NCBI GenBank assembly: GCA_015680905.1
Contig: CM027379.1
Coordinates: 99,685,001-99,749,000, forward strand
From: Coptis chinensis
Lineage: Eukaryota > Streptophyta > Magnoliopsida > Ranunculales > Ranunculaceae
DNA length: 64,000 nt
Reading direction: 5' to 3'
The notes under the pieces are model-generated. The model did not search any database. It was not told the origin of the DNA and saw only the letters and a program-made list of their open reading frames with translations. The translations under genes were made by a program, and so were the position numbers. Shown here piece after piece: positions 9,538-19,143 of this stretch (within the stretch, counting starts at the first letter, position 1; the number at the start of each line of letters is the position of its first letter).

Positions 9538-10617
9538 ATGGAAAGTAGTTGCATACAGATATGTGGGGAGAGGTTCTTAAACATGCTCCACTCCCATTTG
9601 TCCAGAAGTCAAACTTTGTGTCCTGACAATGGGGAAGCCTTACAAGTCAAAATTCCTTTGTAATGGAGAATGCGTTACTGACAGGATCATTTCTTGGTTA
9701 CCTTATAAATACTGAGAACAAATTGGAATCCACAGTATCTGCCGCATCCAACATTGCCAACAACCCTCCTATTCCAACCCCAACACTGAAGTACAAATCG
9801 TATGGTACATCCATCGTTGTGTCTTCAATGCAAGGTATTGTTCTCTTGACCACACCTTACGAGAAAAACCAAAAATATTACGTTTGCAAACCAATGACAT
9901 GAGAGGTCTATCAACTCAATACTTCTAGGGTTAGATTCTTTACAGAATCCCTTGGAATGTTGGTGAATTCAATGGAACCATTAGGTTTCACTATAGTTTG
10001 ACTGTCAAAACCTAACTTCAACACTGTAAGGCCTACCCGAGCAAATAAAATGAAGCAATATTACATCATGTATGTTGAATTGTTTGATTCCCGAAGTTTG
10101 AAATGAAGAAGGTTGAACGACTTGGAGTTGGCATTTACTGATGAACACATCAAGAAGCAGCCCGCAGTGGCTGCTAAAGGATCTCTTCACTTGTCCTTTT
10201 ATGATGCAAGCATATTGGTATTTAACATTGCCCTCGAATCTTGGACGAGGATTGGGCTACCACAGACTGAATCCCCACCAAAGTCGTACAAACTATTTCA
10301 GTTTAATGGTACTATTGCTATTATGTTCAGGTTCTGGGGTGAGGACAACAATGCTACTGAGAAATTAGAATTTAGGGTTTTACATGAATACGACAACATG
10401 TTGTGGAGTGAACCGATGACATATTCGTTGGACAAATTGTATTCCTCTTTTCGTTGACGTACTCACACAAAATATTGCAGTTTTTGAATGGAACAACAGG
10501 ATCCTTTGGTACGATTTCAGTGTAGACAAGTTGGTATTTGTCAAAGAAATCCCAACCATGCATCGGCAATCACTCCATTCTCCCATTCGTGTCAGACTTC
10601 ACTGCAGCTCGGTTTAA
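9538..10617 (+). pseudogene. F-box-associated (FBA/kelch-type) protein pseudogene lacking its F-box
   Basis: Plant F-box proteins act as substrate receptors of SCF ubiquitin ligases. Across shifting frames the segment reads like their C-terminal domain. It shows SSMQGIVLLTTPYEK then YYVCKPMT (the usual 'SCNGLL...NPxT' block, 9820-9900), then YYIMYVELFDSRSLK (10060-10100). A clean stretch follows (10113-10457) with AAKGSLHLSFYDASILVFNI, a Trp-containing ESWTRIGLP and FRVLHEYDNMLWSE. The terminal VFEWNNRILWYDFSVDKL (10480-10535) leads to TAA at 10615-10617. I see at least four frame changes or stops. No F-box motif (LPxxLxxxIL...) is visible after the ATG at 9538, so the N-terminal domain is lost or was never included. 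Family assignment is from memory of the domain pattern. Confidence 0.5.
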
Positions 10618-10724
10618 CCATTAGTTGATGTCACCATTTATGTCATATTTATCAGAGTTTATATTTTTATTTAAAATTAAGTAATATCTTGTAATGTACA
10701 ACATATATTTAGGGTGACATCAAT

Positions 10725-10935
10725 CTTTCTAGTTTATGCAAGTGTTGATATTCATGTTACCTTCGAAATTTATGCTTTGTAGGTTTATGCTTTCTGTGTC
10801 AGTAATGTTTATTACCTACTTCAACCTATTTCTGACGAGAAAAACTTACAAAATCTTATCACCATAGTTAACACACAAATTTAGGTTCGACAAAAGTTCC
10901 TAAGAAGGACAGTACTACCCGCAATGTAGTAATTC
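10725..10935 (+). repeat. Second copy of the downstream flank (matches 5434-5640)
   Basis: GTTTATGCAAGTGTTGATAT, CTTCGAAATTTATGCTTTGT and ACACACAAATTTAGGT are shared, in the same order and at the same distance class from the preceding gene-like core. It marks the right boundary of the duplicated unit. Confidence 0.6.
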
Positions 10936-11026
10936 AACCACAAACAATACCATCCAAAAACATAGGTACACCTACAAAACATAACTACAAAGAGTACTCA
11001 ACTACAAAGTCAATTATGGATAATCT

Positions 11027-11838
11027 AAAAGTTCATAGCTCATGACTATGAACAATCATTGTTCATAGTCCAATTGTAGTATGAACAAAGAATATTCATA
11101 GCTATGAACAATGAGTGTTCATAGGTCATTGTTTGTAGCTACTTAACTATGAACAATCACTATTCATAGTCCAATTGTGATATGAACAAAGAATGTTCAT
11201 AGCTCATGAGTATGAACAATCATTGTTCATAGTCTAATTATGGTATGAACAAAGAATATTCATAGCTCATGACTATGAACATTGATTGTTCATAATACAG
11301 TATGGACTATGAACACTCATTGTTCATAGCTCATAGCTATGAACAATGAGTGTTCATAACTACCGAACTATGAACAATCACTGTTCATAGTCCAATTGTG
11401 ATATGAACAAAGAATGTTCATAGCTTATGACTATGAACAATCATTGTTCATAGTCCAATTGTGGTATGAACAAAGAATATTCATAACTAAGAACAATGAG
11501 TGTTCATAGGTCATTGTTCATAGCTACCGAACTATGAACAATCATTGTTCATAGTCCAATTGTGATATGAACAAAGAATGTCCATAGATCATGACTATGA
11601 ACAATCATTGTTCATATTCCAATTGTGGTATGAACAAACAACAATCACTGTTCATAGTCCAATTATGATATGAACAAAGAATGTTCATATAGCTCATGAC
11701 TATGAACAATCATTGTTCGGTGTTCATTGTTCATAGTCCAATTGTGGTATGAACAAAGAATATTCATAGCTATGAACAATGAGTGTTCATAGGTCATTGT
11801 TTATAGCTACCGAACTATTAGCAATCACTGTTCAACGT
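11027..11838. repeat. Array of nested short palindromes (largest of four clusters)
   Basis: A roughly 60-65-bp unit is repeated about a dozen times. It has one palindrome (CTATGAACAAT ... ATTGTTCATAG), the spacer TCCAATTGTGG, a second imperfect palindrome (TATGAACAAAG ... TTCATAG) and the spacer CTCATGA. Units vary (AATCACT, AATGAGT and AATCATT centres), and some are deleted or rearranged (around 11640 and 11700). No coding. The same motifs form the clusters at 12793, 17041/18695 and 37258. Each palindrome could fold into a perfect hairpin of about 11 bp. The class of element is unknown. Confidence 0.85.
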
Positions 11839-11849
11839 CCATTTATTTA

Positions 11850-12330
11850 AAAGACCCATAAATAAATATCATATTATTATTTTCCTTTTATTATTTATCA
11901 TATTATTTAGTTTATGTCAATTTTTTTTCCACCATAGATTTAACAATTTTATTAATAAGTGAATTAAAAAAAGATAAAATATGAAGTGGGGACTTAGTGT
12001 TCGCGAGACCTACATTTTTATTATGATGGAGCCGACATGAAAATATCGAATTTTAGATTAAAAAAAGTTTCCACTAATTAGAGTAAATTAATTAGGTAAT
12101 TTTAATGGTCCTCTAATTTTAAAGAGAGAAATAAAAAGTTCTTTTAAAAGCTCACATGGGCCCCACAAATCTAAAAAAAACATTTTTTTCAACAGTGAGT
12201 GCCAACGTATTTTTAGTTTTTGTTTTTTTAATCGTTATTTTTTTTTATTTTTTTTCGTCTTTGTTAACTTAGCAATTTAAAAAAATCGAAAACATTAGTT
12301 TTTTGTGGGACCCACGTAATATTAAAAAAA
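11850..12330. repeat. Dispersed repeat (second copy of 7370-7700 joined to 6745-7000)
   Basis: The left part equals 7375-7700 and the right part equals 6750-6990, giving the uninterrupted order of a repeat that is split or duplicated in the first locus. Contains GATGGAGCCGACATGAAAAT and ATGGGCCCCACAAA. No ORF. Confidence 0.6.
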
Positions 12331-12792
12331 GGTAAATTAGCGTTACCCTCACATTCAGAAATCGCTTTTGCGATACTCCCCATGTTTGAAGATCATTTGC
12401 GATACCCCCCACATTTCTATGGTATAAGGGGAATAAAAATTAGTAATAAAAATTGACCTAATGAAATAGTGGAGATTACCAAAATGCCCCTCCACTAAAC
12501 TCGCCATTGCCACGACAAATCTCATATGAATATTTTGAACAGTTGTGTGTGTGTGTGTGTGTGTGTTTTTTTTTCCCCCGATAATCACCCTGCTTATATT
12601 AGATGTTTGCTAAAGGTTTAATTGAGTCATAGACCCGTATAGGAGGATGTCCTATCCCTGCATATTTTTTAGCCCATTTACATAGTTCATGGGCCCTAGC
12701 CATTTACCAGTGGAGATTGTTGTGTTACTTGATGATATTAAACATTTGATGCAAGAGATTCATGAAATTAGAATTGTCTGGACCTCATAGTC
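12331..12792. other. Non-coding stretch with (TG)n microsatellite
   Basis: No gene seen. 12543-12566 is a (TG)n run followed by T8. 12345-12420 has GCGATAC repeated with CCCC tracts (CGATACTCCCC, CGATACCCCCC), recalling the C-rich ends of the foldback element at 5965 but without a matching partner arm. Confidence 0.5.
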
Positions 12793-13045
12793 CAACAGTT
12801 ATTGAGGTATGAACAATGGTTTTGCATAGTTTAATGGTATGAATACTGAATGTTCATAGTCCAATAAGAGTATGAACATTCAGTGTTCATAGGTCAATGG
12901 TATGAACATTCATTGTTCATAGTCCAATAGGAGTATGAACACTGAATGTTCATAGTCCAACAAGAGTATGAACATTCATTGTTCATAGTCTACTAGGAGT
13001 ATGAACACTAAATGTTCATAGTACAACAACATTCATTGTTCACAC
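12793..13045. repeat. Palindrome array, divergent second cluster
   Basis: Repeats of GTATGAACA with CATTCA(T/G)TGTTCATAG, plus the spacers TCCAATA(A/G)GAG and GTCAATG, period about 40-45 bp. The core ATGAACA/TGTTCAT is shared with the main array, but spacer sequences and centres differ (CTGAATG in place of ATCATTG), so this is a separate subfamily. Confidence 0.75.
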
Positions 13046-13559
13046 TTGTTTATAATAGTTTCAAATAAGAGAATAAAGATTAAATGAACACATGATAAAC
13101 ATTAATAATAGTTCACTTAGATAAGCGAATCGTGCCGCCCTAATGCCTTTGCTAGGTATGCATCCAATCTAGCTGCAAATGAATAATGGATGAATAACCC
13201 GTGTCCTCAACAATCTGATCAACCTAAGGAAGTTCAGCATCTGTTCAATCCTTTCACTTCCTTTGGGTTGAATCAGTGTCCATCATTTGTATCTCATGTA
13301 AGCTTGTCTGATATACAAGCCTTTTGTACAGAACATCTAGTATTTCACTAAATAAATATAGCTATAATTATCTTTACCAATATATATATATATATATGCT
13401 AAATCTTAATCTTATATTAATATACATCACTTTTAATTAAACAAGTTATCACCTAATACATCACCTAAACTAAACAAATTAATAAAAAATTTGTTTAACT
13501 TTCTCAATTACCTTAAAAAAATCAACTCAGATGATAAAAAAAAACAATCTTTTTTAACT
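13046..13559. other. AT-rich intergenic, no gene seen
   Basis: Includes a (TA)n run at 13381-13397. The 3' terminus of the minus-strand LINE probably lies near 13530, where A/T runs (13533-13555) follow the RNase H stop. Confidence 0.4.
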
Positions 13560-14341
13560 TTTAATTAATTACTCAAGCTTTCATGGGCCCAGTATCCACA
13601 AAATCAGAATTAAAAGACAAAGCACTCCTCCTGATAGAATCCTTACATTGCCATCTTGCTCCACTACCTTTGCTTCTAAGTGTTTGCATCAAGTATTTGT
13701 TATCTCCTAAAATTAACACCCGATCTATTAACATGTCTTTCAGCAAGTCTTTCATTATTTGTTAGCTATCTCAAATCCTATACATTTTTTAAGCATTCGT
13801 TGCCTTGAATCTCTTGTATACAGCCCCCATTAGTTTTCTTTCCTTATCATAGCATACCGCAGCAGCAGCTCCCCTTCTTGTGATCCTGCCATAACAACTA
13901 TCAAAAAAAGTCTTATGCCAATCACTGTAAGAGACTTCCCTTATACTATTGTCAGAGACATTAAATAGTAGACCACTGTCAGAAATGCTTGTAGGGATAC
14001 TAGTGTCCTCAGACATCGCTCTAAGGACCTCAGAAGTCCTTCTTCCTACTTTCTCACACATCATAAAAGGCTAAGGTGCCTTTTTTTCAAACCACAGGGC
14101 ATTCCTACTTTCCCATAACTCCCTAAGCATCATTATACTGAAAAAAGCACTTGATTTGTCTAGATTAACTTTCTGCCCAAAGGCAGCACAATACTTTTCT
14201 AAAATCTTCTTTAAACAATCAGCCTCCCCTAAGGTAGCTTTACTATATATAATGAGATCATCCGCATAGATGAGGTGGGAGATGGGGACTTTCTATTAAC
14301 CTTAAAGCCAGATAGAAACCCCTTGCTTTCAGCTTCCATAA
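13560..14341 (-). pseudogene. L1-type LINE copy A: reverse transcriptase palm and C-terminal RNase H
   Basis: Minus strand, in order: ISHLIYADDLIIYSKATLGE (catalytic YADD codons at 14268-14257), then FGQKVNLDKSSAFF (about 14180). An abrupt jump leads to ELWESRNALWFEKKAP (about 14130-14075). An RNase H-like region follows (14064-13789, with AAAVCYDKERKLMGAVYKRF). It ends with LIDRVLILGDNKYLMQTL and KDSIRRSALSF (13765-13573). These are the RT motif and the plant-type RNase H found at the end of some plant L1 ORF2 proteins. The large RT C-terminal and zinc-binding part between 'SSAFF' and 'ELWE' is missing. There are many frame changes. The upstream RT part continues at 17014-17040 beyond the Harbinger insertion. 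Confidence 0.75.
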
Positions 14342-17013
14342 GGCTCTGTTTGGCGTAAAAATTAAGTAGTAGCCAACCCTTGGTTTAGGTATCTAATTAC
14401 GTAGATGTGCAACTTAAAGCAGCGAGTAACAACTGGAAGCCGCTTTTGTTACTGGATTCCATCACAAGTTTGGTGTGCTTTGTTTGGTTCATAAGTATTT
14501 GTTACAACGATAACTTGTTACATACTTGAAAAAATAATAGAACATTATAAAGCAAAAGGAAAATAATAACTTAAATGCCCTATTCTCACCCAAATTTTTT
14601 TTAAAAACACTCCACAAAATATTTAATTAAAAACCGCGTACCATCGATCATTTCATTCTTAACATGAAACAAATCTAAAAGGAAAATCAAAATTATTACA
14701 TCAATCTGCATTGTAATAGTCACAATAGTCATTCCATTTGCAATGACGACAGACTTTCTATAATTTGATGCCATTTCTCAATATTCTATTTCTACTCGGG
14801 TTTCCTAGATCTTGTCTCCTCATTCCGTCTCCTTCAAGTTCTTCTTGCTCTTTCCGATCCTTATCGAAAAATTCATCATTAAGTTTCTCTCTTCATATGT
14901 GATTGTGTAGAACAACATGCTATTACTATCTTTACTTGTGTTTCAAACGGACATGGAGGTGGAAGAGCCAAAATAGCAAACCGCTTTTCAAAATTCCAAT
15001 GATCACGTTCAACATTATTCCTCAAGATGAATGATGAAGATTGAATAATCTTTGTAATTTGTAGGATGCAACACTCCAAATTCTTTTTAGATGATAGCGA
15101 GTGCCACGAAATGGAGCAATAAAATTTGGTGCATTGGCATAGCCCGTGCATCTGCCAAATAATATTTACCTACATTGCAAATTAAATAAAATTAGGTTAC
15201 AAATAGTATACAAAACACCCTAGAAAGATTTAAGAAACTTTTTTAGTTTATTACTAGAAATATTTTCCAAAATAGGTCTATGCATCAACAACAATTGATG
15301 AAGCTATAACTTTCTCTACATTCATCCAAATGACACGTGACTTGATTATTTAGAAACTAAGATATGTACAAATTTTTTCATATTGAACACAAAATCTCAA
15401 TGCCAGCCTATCCTAGAAGTAAATATTGCACAAACTCGGTAAAAATCATGATTTCTCTGACTAGAAATCAGACCGACTATCTTCGGATGGCACATGTCTT
15501 TCCATATATGTCCAAAAGCTATGAGGCCTTTTATGCTTGAAAAAGACTCACAGACTTATATGTTTTACAAAAAATCTAACTCTTATGCTAACTATACAAA
15601 AATCGGGGCTCGAATACAAATCGTGAAATCAGATTCCTCATTTAAATATTTTTTCTGCCAACCAAATTTCTAGACACCATAACTATCTCCACATGCCTCG
15701 GAACGGGATAAGGCCAATTGGATTAATAGGCCATCATTAGCTAACTTGCCACAAAACAAATGAAATGTATGAGCTAACTTGTCACAATAATCTTGTTTAG
15801 AAAAGAATGAAACAAAATGCTACAAGAAAAATGTACGAGCTAACTAGTGTTACCAAAAAGCTCAAACTAAAACAATCTATAAAGAAGTTAGTGTGTCCCC
15901 CCGACTCTCTTATACACCCATACACTCTTACTTTGGCAAATATTTCCAACTTGAGCACTATATAATTGATTAAGCAATCAGCAATTCAGCACTAGCTTCA
16001 TGTTCGACAAGTCGATTCTTGATTCAACCTCATTCACCCTAAGTAAGGCATATGGTCACTTATACATAGAGCATACTAGACTACTAGATTAATAAGTTGT
16101 TCACTGGGCACCTTTTGGAAGAACTTTACACCTTAGTTCATGGGAACCTTGAACTAATATGATAAACGGTCTTCATCGGTGTAATAGTTTTAGTTGGACA
16201 TAGTAACTCATAAGAGGGAATTGAACTAACCAAGATCATACTAATATATTATTACCTACAAGCCCACAAAATATGTAAATCGTCCCTCAGCTCCTTTTCC
16301 TCTTCAATTATTACTCTCTAGTTGAGTACTCCTTTTCCTAAAAGCCTATGGAGCTCTAATCGATTGACTCGCACAAACAATAGCATATACATTTTCCAAA
16401 CTCCAAAGGCTAGATCGATGACTTGTGCCAACCACATACATATTTTTTCAAAGGCTATAAAGTCTTGCAAACTACTGAAACTAGTTACTTAGTTAGTTAG
16501 AAACCATTTTGCATAACAAATTGCCCAAACTTTTAGCAAAAGAATAGAACGTACAATAAGCTATCTTGAGAAAAGTGATGGATTTCGGGGGTAAATTTGT
16601 GTTTTCAATTTACTAACATTCCTAAATTTTGAAACCCTTTTATATTGTTCAAAATCACACTTCCATTACCAATGTTCTTGAAATATAAAAGTAAAGAGAG
16701 AAGAAATCTTCTTGGATAAAAATGGTGGGAGCTAGGTATTTGGTAGCGGTTGTTTCTTCACTTCTCTTTTTGGTCATTTTTTTTTTTTTTTCTTCTGGTG
16801 GTTTTTATTTTATTTTCTTGTTTATGGGTTTTATAACTTAATCTGTAGATTGGAATCCAATGCTCCACAAGTGATACCAGATACACGCTTTTGTGGTTGG
16901 GCCAACCAACTAGTTGCCTCTTGGGCTCAAAATATAAGAACCAAACATAAAAACTTGGATAGTGCACCCTAACCCATGTACAGGTTGGCCCATACATGCT
17001 ACCAAACAGGGCA
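14342..17013 (-). mobile_element. PIF/Harbinger DNA transposon (2672 bp), decayed
   Basis: The ends are GGCTCTGTTTGGC at 14342 and, inverted, TGCCCTGTTTGGT at 17013. Both are flanked by TAA (14339-14341 and 17014-17016), the 3-bp T-A-A/T-T-A duplication typical of this superfamily. Removing the element restores continuous LINE RT sequence. It carries transposase remains near the left end. The rest (15180-16990) is AT-rich with no clear second ORF, so the usual Myb-like partner is absent or unrecognisable. Confidence 0.8.
14879..15175 (-). pseudogene. Harbinger-type transposase C-terminal part
   Basis: Minus strand. One frame has GYANAPNFIAPFRGTRYHLK (about 15145-15080), matching the 'DAGY.N.PGFLAP+RG.RYHL' block of Harbinger DDE nucleases. 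After a frameshift a second frame reads RNNVERDHWNFEKRFAIL and FETQVKIVIACC. The Glu in VER corresponds to the third acidic catalytic residue. The invariant Asp of the GYANAP block reads as Thr or Cys here (GRCTGYANAP), so this copy could not be active. Upstream catalytic Asp blocks are not recognised. Confidence 0.75.
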
Positions 17014-17040
17014 TAATCATCTTAGATAGATCTTTAGATA
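17014..17040 (-). pseudogene. LINE copy A, RT fragment right of the Harbinger insertion
   Basis: Minus strand reads SKDLSKMIMEAESKGFLSGF across the excised Harbinger element, the segment normally about 20-30 residues before the YADD of L1-type RTs. It ends where the palindrome array starts. Confidence 0.6.
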
Positions 17041-17433
17041 CTAGAGTATGAACAAAGCGTGTTCATCCCTATTGGAGCTATGAACAATGGATGTTCATAG
17101 CTCATGACTATGAACAATCATTGTTCGATTGTTCATAGTCCAATTGTGATATGAACAAAGAATATTCATAGCTCATGATTATGAACATTGATTGTTCATA
17201 GTAAGAACAGTATGGACTATGAACACTCATTGTTCATAGCTCATAGCTATGAACAATGAGTGTTCATAGCTACCGAACTATGAACAATCACTGTTAATAG
17301 TCCAATTGTGATGTGAACAAAGAATGTTCATATCTCATAACTATGAACAATCATTGTTCATTGTCCAATTGTGGTATGAACAAAGAATATTCATAGCTCA
17401 TGACTATGAACATTGATTGTTCATAGTACGTAC
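17041..17433. repeat. Palindrome array, third cluster, left half
   Basis: Same units as 11027-11838, including TCCAATTGTGATATGAAC and CTACCGAACTATGAACAATC. It is split by the solo LTR at 17434 and continues at 18695. Confidence 0.85.
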
Positions 17434-18689
17434 TGTAGGAACCGTTATGGTTGCATCGAATGACTACGAACCGCAAAACACCATGCGCAGCAGAATAAAG
17501 GTGTTCATGGTTTGGTTTAGAATTCATACATTTAGACCGGCTGTGATTTTTCTAAGAATCCAAGATCGACGAAATTAGCAACCTCTTGATCTTCTGTTGT
17601 ATTCCTATCCTTAGAATGGACATTGTGTGGGCAACGATCTACCAACCTTTTCTTTCTCTTTTGGCCTCTCTCACTCACAAAGTTAGAACCGATTTTGGAT
17701 GAGCAAAACCTGAGTTTCTCTAAGTGTAAAAAATGGCAAGAGAAAGAGGTTTCTATTTATAGGTTACAACAGGGAGCATGAGGAGAAATTAGGGTTGGGC
17801 CTCCTGACGGGCTTGGGCTTCCCATGTTCACCCAGAACACACGGCCCAAGTCCGTCAACCAATGGCTTATTCCATTAAAGGCCATTGTTGCACTACCGCC
17901 CTAATCCCATTACGTGTTACATTTATGGGCTCCATATTATATGCTCGTTGATCTCTCGTGTTTAAGATATTGAATGCCCGTTGATTAAGTCAAGTTACTG
18001 ACAACTACATTAATAAACTTCTTATGTCCTTGAGTAGTACCACTCAACCTTATTGTCATGTCGGATTAAATCCACCTGCAGGATTTACATGACAATCCTT
18101 ATGAGCTCCTCAAAGGGACATCATCAACCCGACTTCCTGCGGGTCACGGGTTCCTTCTATAATCAACAACACACCTTACATTCAATGTCATTACCCAATC
18201 CATCGAGTTTGTTGATTCACAAATGAATCTCACTCATTGATGATTTAAAGCAATGTACAATGAACGTAACTGCCCGTTATTATATCCGGATTAAGAGGAC
18301 AAGCATCCATAATAACAGAGGTGTTTGCTCTCTTATATAGTCAGTATAAAAAGAAACAACCTCACTTGGGGTCATGTTCAATACACACAAAGTGTACTAG
18401 TGTAATCCTGTAGTCAAGATAGACTAATACCAGATTATACTACAACCATACCAATGGTTTGTCTAAATCCATCTAGGTTGTGAACGTTTACTTATAGTTT
18501 ATAAGGTACTGATGATATGATATTCTGTGTGTCACCACACACCATATCATATACAACATAAAGTATTAGACACATGCATATAACCAATAACATATATAAT
18601 ATGCATAACATTTGCCCATATGATTCTCATTCATAAAATAAGAATTAGAGTTAATACAAAAGTAATGTTTTTAGTATATAACCCTATCA
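17434..18689 (+). mobile_element. Solo LTR (1256 bp), family unassigned (copia-like guess)
   Basis: TGTAGGAACC...CCCTATCA has TG/CA ends and is flanked by CGTAC on both sides (17429-17433 and 18690-18694), a perfect 5-bp target duplication. No internal domain, primer-binding site or second LTR adjoins it, so it is the product of LTR-LTR recombination. TATTTATA at 17753-17760 may be the promoter core. The 3' end recurs at 846-1014. No coding sequence, so superfamily cannot be fixed. Confidence 0.88.
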
Positions 18690-18694
18690 CGTAC

Positions 18695-18833
18695 AATATA
18701 GATTATGAACACTCATTGTTCATAGTTCATAGTATGGACTATGAACACTCATTGTTCATAGCTCATAGCTATGAACAATGAACAATGAGTGTTCATAGCT
18801 ATCAAATTATGAACAATCACTATTCATAGCTAC
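18695..18833. repeat. Palindrome array, third cluster, right half
   Basis: Continues the array of 17041-17433 after the solo LTR. Contains CTCATTGTTCATAGCTCATA repeated twice and ends against LINE copy B. Confidence 0.85.
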
Positions 18834-18835
18834 TT

Positions 18836-19143
18836 TCCGGTATGTTTCTGTTCACACTCCCTTTCTCCCCACGCATTACAATCATAAAAGACTGAGGTGC
18901 CTTTTTTTCAAACCACAGGGCATTCCTACTTTCCCATAACTCATTACGCATCATTATACTATAGATATTTGTCCTTCTCCTTCAGCCTTTTAACTTTCCA
19001 GAATCTCATCAACATGTGTTGATGTCTAGCATGAACATTCTTGCTGAAAAAAGCACTTGATTTGTCTAGACTAACCTTCTACCCATTCTTACTCTTACTT
19101 AGCACTGCCCCCCCCCCCCATGCTTTTCATCCAAAGAAGCTAT
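18836..19143 (-). pseudogene. LINE copy B: endonuclease remnant joined to RT palm remnant
   Basis: Minus strand. Directly left of the Athila element the frame reads SLDEKHGG (end of the endonuclease 'GDFN...' block, whose first half is at 33969-34000). Within 60 bases it changes to VSLDKSSAFFSKNVHARHQH (RT), then WKVKRLKEKDKYL, then ELWESRNALWFEKKAPQSF. A large internal deletion therefore joins endonuclease to the end of the palm. The C11 run at 19108-19118 lies at this join. Compared with copy A it keeps about 90 bases between 'SAFF' and the shared ELWE block. Confidence 0.65.

Noticed and set aside
11027-11838. Regularly spaced repeats resembling a CRISPR array
   Set aside because: Spacers are themselves repeated and similar, units vary in length, the genome is a plant, and no cas-like gene exists in the window.
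19105-19120. C11 tract as a regulatory G-quadruplex site
   Set aside because: A single run cannot form an intramolecular quadruplex, and it sits at a LINE deletion joint; more likely slippage.
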